NCBI GenBank assembly: GCA_964017185.1
Contig: OZ024874.1
Span: 19,638,457-19,702,456 of the forward strand
DNA from: Rugalucina vietnamica
Taxonomy: Eukaryota; Mollusca; Bivalvia; Lucinida; Lucinidae
DNA length: 64,000 nt
Direction of reading: 5' to 3'
This document shows, piece after piece, positions 58,854 to 64,000 of the stretch. Position 1 is the first letter of the stretch, and every line of letters starts with the position of its first letter. The notes under the pieces were generated by a model. The model saw nothing but the letters and a program-made list of their open reading frames with translations, was not told the DNA's origin and did not search any database. Both the position numbers and the translations under genes were made by a program.

Positions 58854-59858
58854 CAAAAAAAAAAAAAAAAAAAACATTATGTGTCTGCAGTGATTGAAAA
58901 CAATAGGCTGACGTCATCATTAAACGCGACCACTGGACGACCACTGGGAGCGTTGACAAGCGGTATTTTATTTTTTATTTTATTTTTTTTTTGTACGATT
59001 TCTTTCTTTAGTTTAGACATCCGGTCACTACTTCATGCAACATGTTTTCAAATCGCAATAATCATGAATGTTTTAGATACAATTTTGTATACACGAGGTC
59101 GTACACAAACGTCATTGCAACGTCATAATGAAACATGCCACAACACTCTTATTTTGGTCTATTGTTATTTACTGTAAATACTCATTAGCCATATCACTTA
59201 AAATTCCAGCAAAAATATCATTATATATACATTGTAGTACTTTAGTCATCACTGCTACATGCCACGTTTCAGTAAAATGTGTCCACCGGTTCCTGAGAAG
59301 AAGATTTCTGAAGGGGTTTGGCATATATGGGCATGGTGGCAACCTTGGTCACGTGACCTAAATTTTCTATATACACATTGGTTTCCCCTTCTAGATGCTC
59401 CATATAAAATTTGGCTTTGATTGGCCATGCGTTTTCAGAGGAGAAGTTTCAATATCATATTAATATACATCCCAGCAGGCACATGACGTCAGAATGACGT
59501 CAGATCGACGTCGATACAACGTCATGACGTAAAATAGGTCAAGGTCATCACAGGGTCACAAATTATATACTCATTGGAGTACTTTAGCCATCGATGCTAC
59601 ATGGCAAGTTTCGTTGAAATCTGTCTACCGGTTGCGGAGAAGAAGATTTACCTTATGTGGCCATGGAGGCCATCTTGGTCATGTGATCCTGATTATTTAT
59701 ATACACATTGGTTCCCTTTTCATATAGATGCTTCATATAAAATTTGGCTTTGATTGGCGAAAATCTTTGAAATTGTGAACGCACGGACGTCCAGACACAC
59801 GCCGGCTCGAGTACTATACTATAAACTCTACATGTGCCTTTGGCTCAGGTGAGCTAAA
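58046..59858. repeat. Diverged threefold repeat (ATATAAAATTTGG..TTGATTGGC)
   Basis: Three units at about 58046-58380, 59220-59570 and 59571-59770 share ATGCTTCATATAAAATTTGG, TTTTGATTGGCCGAGCG-like, GGTCAAGGTCATCACAGGGTC-like and CCGGTT..GAGAAGAAGATTT blocks. The end (59830-59858, TTTGGCTCAGGTGAGC) matches in reverse a block at 47930-47965 (GCTCACCTGAG). Poly(A) runs lie at 58827-58874 and a C run at 58561-58571. It is probably a dispersed element, not a gene. Confidence 0.6.
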
Positions 59859-59929
59859 ACTGTTGATATATGTACATGTACTACCACTTATCTACGGGTT
59901 GTTCCTATGATAATACGTAATATTAACGA

Positions 59930-60140
59930 TGAAAAAGAAAATATATAATATTTTTTCGTAAATGAATGTCATGGATGTGCTAATTTCTTCGTAATTGCAA
60001 CATAGATAACGAATGTTAGATAAAATAGCAAGAAAGCAAAGCAATGATCAATCTGTTTGCCCATTTTAATCTCTGATCAACCTTGCTATCCATATACTCG
60101 GAGACATCCTCACGCCTTAAATGAATTAGTCATTACGAAA
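59930..60140. repeat. Isolated fragment of Ras-unit flank
   Basis: Reads AATGTCATGGATGTGC, ATTGCAACATAGATAACG, TCAACCTTGCTATCCATATA, then CTTAAATGAATTAGT. It matches the start of the A, B and C flanks although the array ends about 17 kb away. No Ras exon follows. Confidence 0.5.
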
Positions 60141-60330
60141 ACTTGCCTATGCAGTAAACATATATTTTTGAGCTTTAAAAATTGAAAATTTTCAGCTGAA
60201 AATTTCGATTTTTTTTTCTTATTTTTGCTCAAAACATTGATTTTGAGTACACGTTAGAACCGCGGTTCTAACGAGTACCCACAGTCTATGTTTTGGAACA
60301 GAAATGGGTATACCCCTGCAAACACCATTT
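60141..60330. repeat. GTACCC-hairpin family copy
   Basis: TATTTTTGCTCAAAACATTG, ACGTTAGAACCGCGGTTCTA and CGAGTACCCACAGTCTATG; the inner arms are shortened to AGAACCGCGGTTCT. It joins directly to the unit-flank fragment. Confidence 0.75.
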
Positions 60331-60668
60331 TCAATGGAGAGTGTCTCGGTGCAACCTTGACTGCATAATTAAGTACAGAAAAAACATAAACATGTTATGA
60401 TCTATTAACATGTTAAAGCATATTGACTTAGTTTTCTTTATTGCTCATCCATGACAATAAAAGAAGAAACATGCAGCTGGGAAAACAAAATTATGCTTAT
60501 GCGTGTCTGTTAATTGCATCGACTGCCCTGTCTAATGCGAATTTGGCAAAGGTGCATGTTGAAGAATAAATCAGAATTAGCAATAACCCACAGTGTTGGC
60601 TCAGTATATAGCATACAAGTGCACAAAATATTACTGTGACGATGTTTCTTTCTTCTTCTTAATCCAAT

Positions 60669-60669
60669 A

Positions 60670-60696
<27 letters not shown>
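60669..60696. repeat. (TG)n microsatellite
   Basis: About 13 TG units within repeat-like sequence also related to 46560-46900. Confidence 0.85.
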
Positions 60697-60699
<3 letters not shown>

Positions 60700-60701
<2 letters not shown>

Positions 60702-61221
60702 TGTGACATAACAACCGCTTACTTGAAGGGGCGTTGCACCATATACATTTCCGGATGCATGCAATTGAAACATCCAAAAGGAAAAAAATGGGGCAGCGCT
60801 TACCACGGAATATATTTTTTTCAAGTTTTCCCTCCGTGCCTTTATGTAGGCTTAAAGTAGCTATAAAATAGATTTAGAATTGCTATAGACACTTAGCAAA
60901 TTATTAGTGGATACTTAAATTAATGGTCTTTAGTACCCAGTAGCTGTTTTATTAAAGCTAATAAAGTGTTAAAAGTATCATAAAACATCAAATACGAAAC
61001 AGCAAAAATACGATTTGGAAACTGAACAATTAATTGTGCTGCTTTATGAAAACACAGTCTTTCATTTTTGAAAGCAATGACTGTCGTGTCACAAAGGTTA
61101 TTATTATAAGGGCTGTCTAGAAGCAATAGTATACCAGTTTGATACATCAATGTGTGCCGTTGAGGTCGGGTTTGTAAGAAAAATACTGACATGTAAGTTT
61201 TCCCCGCGACATGAAACAATT
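60700..61221. other. Gap with no recognisable gene
   Basis: Several short minus-strand frames, none with a recognisable domain or paralogue in the window. Confidence 0.35.
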
Positions 61222-61439
61222 CAGTTGCATCATAAGAAAACCAACAATGTGTTTTTTGACAGATCTGGCACAAACCGGTCTGTACTGTCACAGAAAAAGA
61301 TCAGAAGCTTGAAATTTTGGATTTTAAAAGTAAAGGAATTTTAATATACGTGTCGGAAAAACAAAGGCGGTGATCAGCTGATCTGCGTCTTTGTTTTCGC
61401 ATGATATGCAGATTGTTTGTTTTCTCATGATGCAGGCTC
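61222..61439 (+). mobile_element. AWTT-family MITE, copy 7
   Basis: CAGTTGCATCATAAGAAAACC to GTTTTCTCATGATGCAGGCTC, flanked by AATT on both sides (61218-61221 and 61440-61443). The left TIR end has lost the GAGCC form. The internal AACAAAGGCGGTGATCAGC block is kept. Confidence 0.85.
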
Positions 61440-61829
61440 AATTAATCTGAAGGGATTTGTAGATAACCAAAAATCTATTAACGAGATATCGTCAAAGACA
61501 TTAATAGAGTAGCACCATAAGAACTTCTGCTTTTTACGCACGCGAAACGAAACAAAACACGTAGATCACAGTTGCGCGGCAATCATGAGCTGATGAATCG
61601 TTACATGCAATTCAACCCGTCTTCTTCATAATCAAGCTGTCTTCTTTGAGTATGCAGTCTGGTTTGTTCCGTTTCTGGATGAAAAACTTGAAGACAAGTA
61701 TATTTTAATGACAAGGCTGCAAGAAAAAAATCTTGAGGAGATCATTCCAAAGCTGATGTAAAATGTCAAAATAACCTACCTCAGATTTCATAAACCGTTT
61801 CAATTTTAGCCCGGGAACCTGGAAATATT
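61440..61829. other. Gap with no recognisable gene
   Basis: No repeat or gene recognised apart from short unsupported frames. Confidence 0.35.
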
Positions 61830-62331
61830 AGAGAGGTTGAGAAAATAAACTTGTAACGTGTACGTGTACTTGTAGCTTTATTTACCCGTACACGATCGTT
61901 TTGAGTGTAAAATCGTTTGAGAAAATCGAACGTGTACGTGTAGATTTCATAAAGTATATACAGCTGAATTTTTTATTGTTTATACATGTGTTGATATATG
62001 AAAGTAAATATGGGTGATTTATTGTTAGCCGGACTTTTAGACAACGATGATGAGTTAATTTTATTGTCACATGTACATCGATTCGCCTTTGGTCAGATAT
62101 ACTTCGGCTGCACGTGCAAAACGATTTACTTCGTTTCTGCTTGTACCTACCTGACCTGTCGAAGGAAACATATAAAGAAAACTTACAAGTCGCAAATTTA
62201 TTTCATTCACAGCCTAACTGATTCTCAACGTGTAGCGAGTATTTTGAACTTGTAATAAATGACGAATGTTGGGGATAAAACTGTTCTACACGTACACGTA
62301 CACGTTACAAGTTCACTTTCTCAACCTCTCT
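61830..62331 (+). mobile_element. TIR element with small internal ORF, GTACACG-rich ends
   Basis: Ends AGAGAGGTTGAGAAAATAAA and its complement TTTCTCAACCTCTCT; inner inverted parts are AACTTGTAACGTGTACGTGT and the reverse. ATT flanks both sides (61827-61829 and 62332-62334), a 3-bp duplication that would fit PIF/Harbinger. An 85-codon frame (61998-62255) reads MKVNMGDLLLAGLLDNDDEL at its start, an acidic N terminus that could be the start of a captured transposase; I cannot confirm a family. Confidence 0.7.
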
Positions 62332-63260
62332 ATTATGAGAGGACAATTCTCATCCTAGGAATGCAGTTTATCTGCTAAAATGCCCAATGGCTGGGCCCAA
62401 ACTGATTCCAATACTGTTCAGTTTCAACCCTATAAGAGTTGAAGTACCAAGTAGAAAAAATAAGTAAAATAAAAGCGAGTCGAAGACGAGCTGTTTTTCC
62501 TTTTTTTTCTACGAGGTCTTTAACTAACATGAAGTATGACAGAAAACCAGTTGACTGATCCGCACTGTAACTTCCAACACCGGTACCCAGGAAGTAACAC
62601 TACGGGTTTCATTCCGCCTCTTTCCTGAATATAATCTGAATATGTATAATCTGAATATAATATGTAGGCCCGCCTCTTTTGATATTCATTTGTATTGGAT
62701 TTGATGTTACAAAACTTAAAAAGAAAAACAGAAAGCCATACTACAATGTTTAGATAATTCAACGCCCTAACGTTTTTTTCTTCGCAGGAATAGTGTCTTT
62801 ATCGGATTTCCCTGAGTAATATGTTACTTTAAGGTAGAGTTAAAGTACCGAGTAGAAAAAATAAGTAAAATAAAGCGAGTCGAAGATTGTATGATTAGGT
62901 TTGAACGCACTGTCCATTTGTCAAACGATAAGAATGATGAGCAATGGTGTGTTTGCTCCTATAACCACTCGGCCATGTTACTATAATAGTTAGATTATCC
63001 TTTTTACATTGCATTCAAACCCAAGGGAAACTACTCAATATATCAGCTTCTCGCATGTACATAATCTGAAATGGGCTACACACGTTAGTTGTCTCAAAGA
63101 AAATATATTTTAGCTTATAAATATATATTCAAATTTTGCAAACAGCATATACGCATCTTAAAAACTCACAATTAACTTATTTCATTACATATAATGAAAC
63201 TCTATTACACCTTGTTCAATTAATATTCAAATTATTCTTAAGCTTATTTCTTATGTAAAT
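62332..63260. other. Region with a direct repeat pair
   Basis: GTAGAAAAAATAAGTAAAAT with AGCGAGTCGAAGA occurs at 62450-62492 and again at 62848-62886, about 397 bp apart, each preceded by AGTACC. It could be a repeated element end. No gene is supported. Confidence 0.5.
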
Positions 63261-63499
63261 ACGTTTAGCCTGGTTCAACACCAGTTATTAAACCTGCTCC
63301 GGCGTAATGCTGTCAGCGGTTCCAAGCCAATGAGGTAAATCCGAGGCCTGGTTATCGCATTGCACTACAGCAAAGTGCCGGAGATGGTGTGAGTTCAACA
63401 CAATGTTGAACGATACTCCGCTTAGACTTAGTCCGAGCGAAGAGCGTTGGTACTATACCTTCGCTTCAACAAAGCGGTTTCCTCGGTGAGGTTCCGCAC

Positions 63500-63895
63500 A
63501 TTTGGGGATGGGTCCATGGTCGTAGTTGGGATGGGGCTATGAGGGTTAAGGGCTTGGGTTTGGCTGGGTTTAAGAGGTGGTCAAAGGGGTTAGGGTCATA
63601 AGGGTGGATAAGAGATTGGGCTGGGGTTAAGGGTTGGGCAGGGGTTGGAATGGGGCTAGGGGTTGTGGTCATAAGGGTGGATAAGGGTTTGGGCTGGGGT
63701 CATGAGGGTGGATAAGGGATTGGGCTTGGGTTAAGGGTGGTGTATGGGGTTGGGGTCATGAGGGTGGATAAGGGATTGGGCTGGGGTTAAGGGTTAGGCA
63801 TGGGGTTGCAATGGGGCTAGGGGTTGTGGTCATGAGGGTGAATAAGGGGTTGGACGTTGGGGTGGATACAGGGTTCTGTGGGATGGGGCCATGAA
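63500..63895. repeat. G-rich minisatellite (GGGTGGATAAGGG..GGGGTTAAGGG)
   Basis: Degenerate units of roughly 60-75 bases built from GTCATRAGGGTGGATAAGGG, TTGGGCTGGGGTTAAGGG and GGGGCTAGGGGTTGT. The plus strand is G-rich and C-poor, with many GGG/GGGG runs, so G-quadruplexes are likely. The Pro-rich minus-strand frame across it is an artefact. It is not a simple TTAGGG telomere array. Confidence 0.85.
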
Positions 63896-64000
63896 GAGGG
63901 AGGGTCTGTCATTGTGAATCAGTGAAAATATTGCATGCTTTTATTTATTTATTGTTTTCTTTTTCTAATAGTTTCTGTCTCTCGACGTGCACAAACTTTA

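Noticed and set aside
63466..63672. Pro-rich reading frame on the minus strand
   Set aside because: Product of the G-rich minisatellite; no start context or conservation.
63500..63895. Interstitial telomere array
   Set aside because: Units are long and mixed; TTAGGG appears only occasionally, not in tandem.

Overview
The window is nuclear DNA of an animal, most likely a mollusc and plausibly a bivalve; the species is an inference. It is AT-rich and full of introns with GT..AG borders. It carries Penelope-like, LINE and tRNA-derived SINE sequences, many foldback/MITE elements and long simple repeats. No bacterial operon signal, rRNA, CRISPR array or functional tRNA was seen.

Positions 1-43,060 are a tandem array of three paralogous units. 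Each unit holds a four-exon gene (A 6464-17625, B 22745-28703, C 33325-41707) for a 238-residue Ras-superfamily GTPase of the RERG/RASL type, without a C-terminal CAAX box. Exon lengths are identical in all three (139, 57, 74 and 447 coding bases). The copies are mosaic: 5' flank and exon 1 of A match C, while most of intron 1 through the 3' flank of A match B. Copy C has lost the Asn of the NKxD motif. Two short minus-strand blocks upstream of the genes look like relic coding exons, one of them faintly like the start of a TIR domain. Intron 1 of A is swollen by foldback elements whose empty sites are still present in B.

Positions 43,060-54,450 are a repeat graveyard: a fragment of a fourth unit flank, truncated retroelements including a Penelope-like GIY-YIG fragment, several MITE families, and a 2.77-kb transposon (51482-54246) with identical 332-bp inverted repeats, a 7-bp target duplication and a truncated helicase-like Walker A ORF.

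Positions 54,576-57,361 hold a two-exon aromatic amino acid lyase of the PAL/HAL (MIO) superfamily with an intact Ala-Ser-Gly triad and many PAL-type motifs, in one 1.7-kb exon plus a small 3' exon. PAL is not a standard animal enzyme, so this is the most notable single gene.

Positions 57,391-64,000 are repeats: more MITEs, diverged triplicated sequence, another unit-flank fragment (59,930-60,140), a TIR element with a small internal ORF, and a G-rich minisatellite at the right end.
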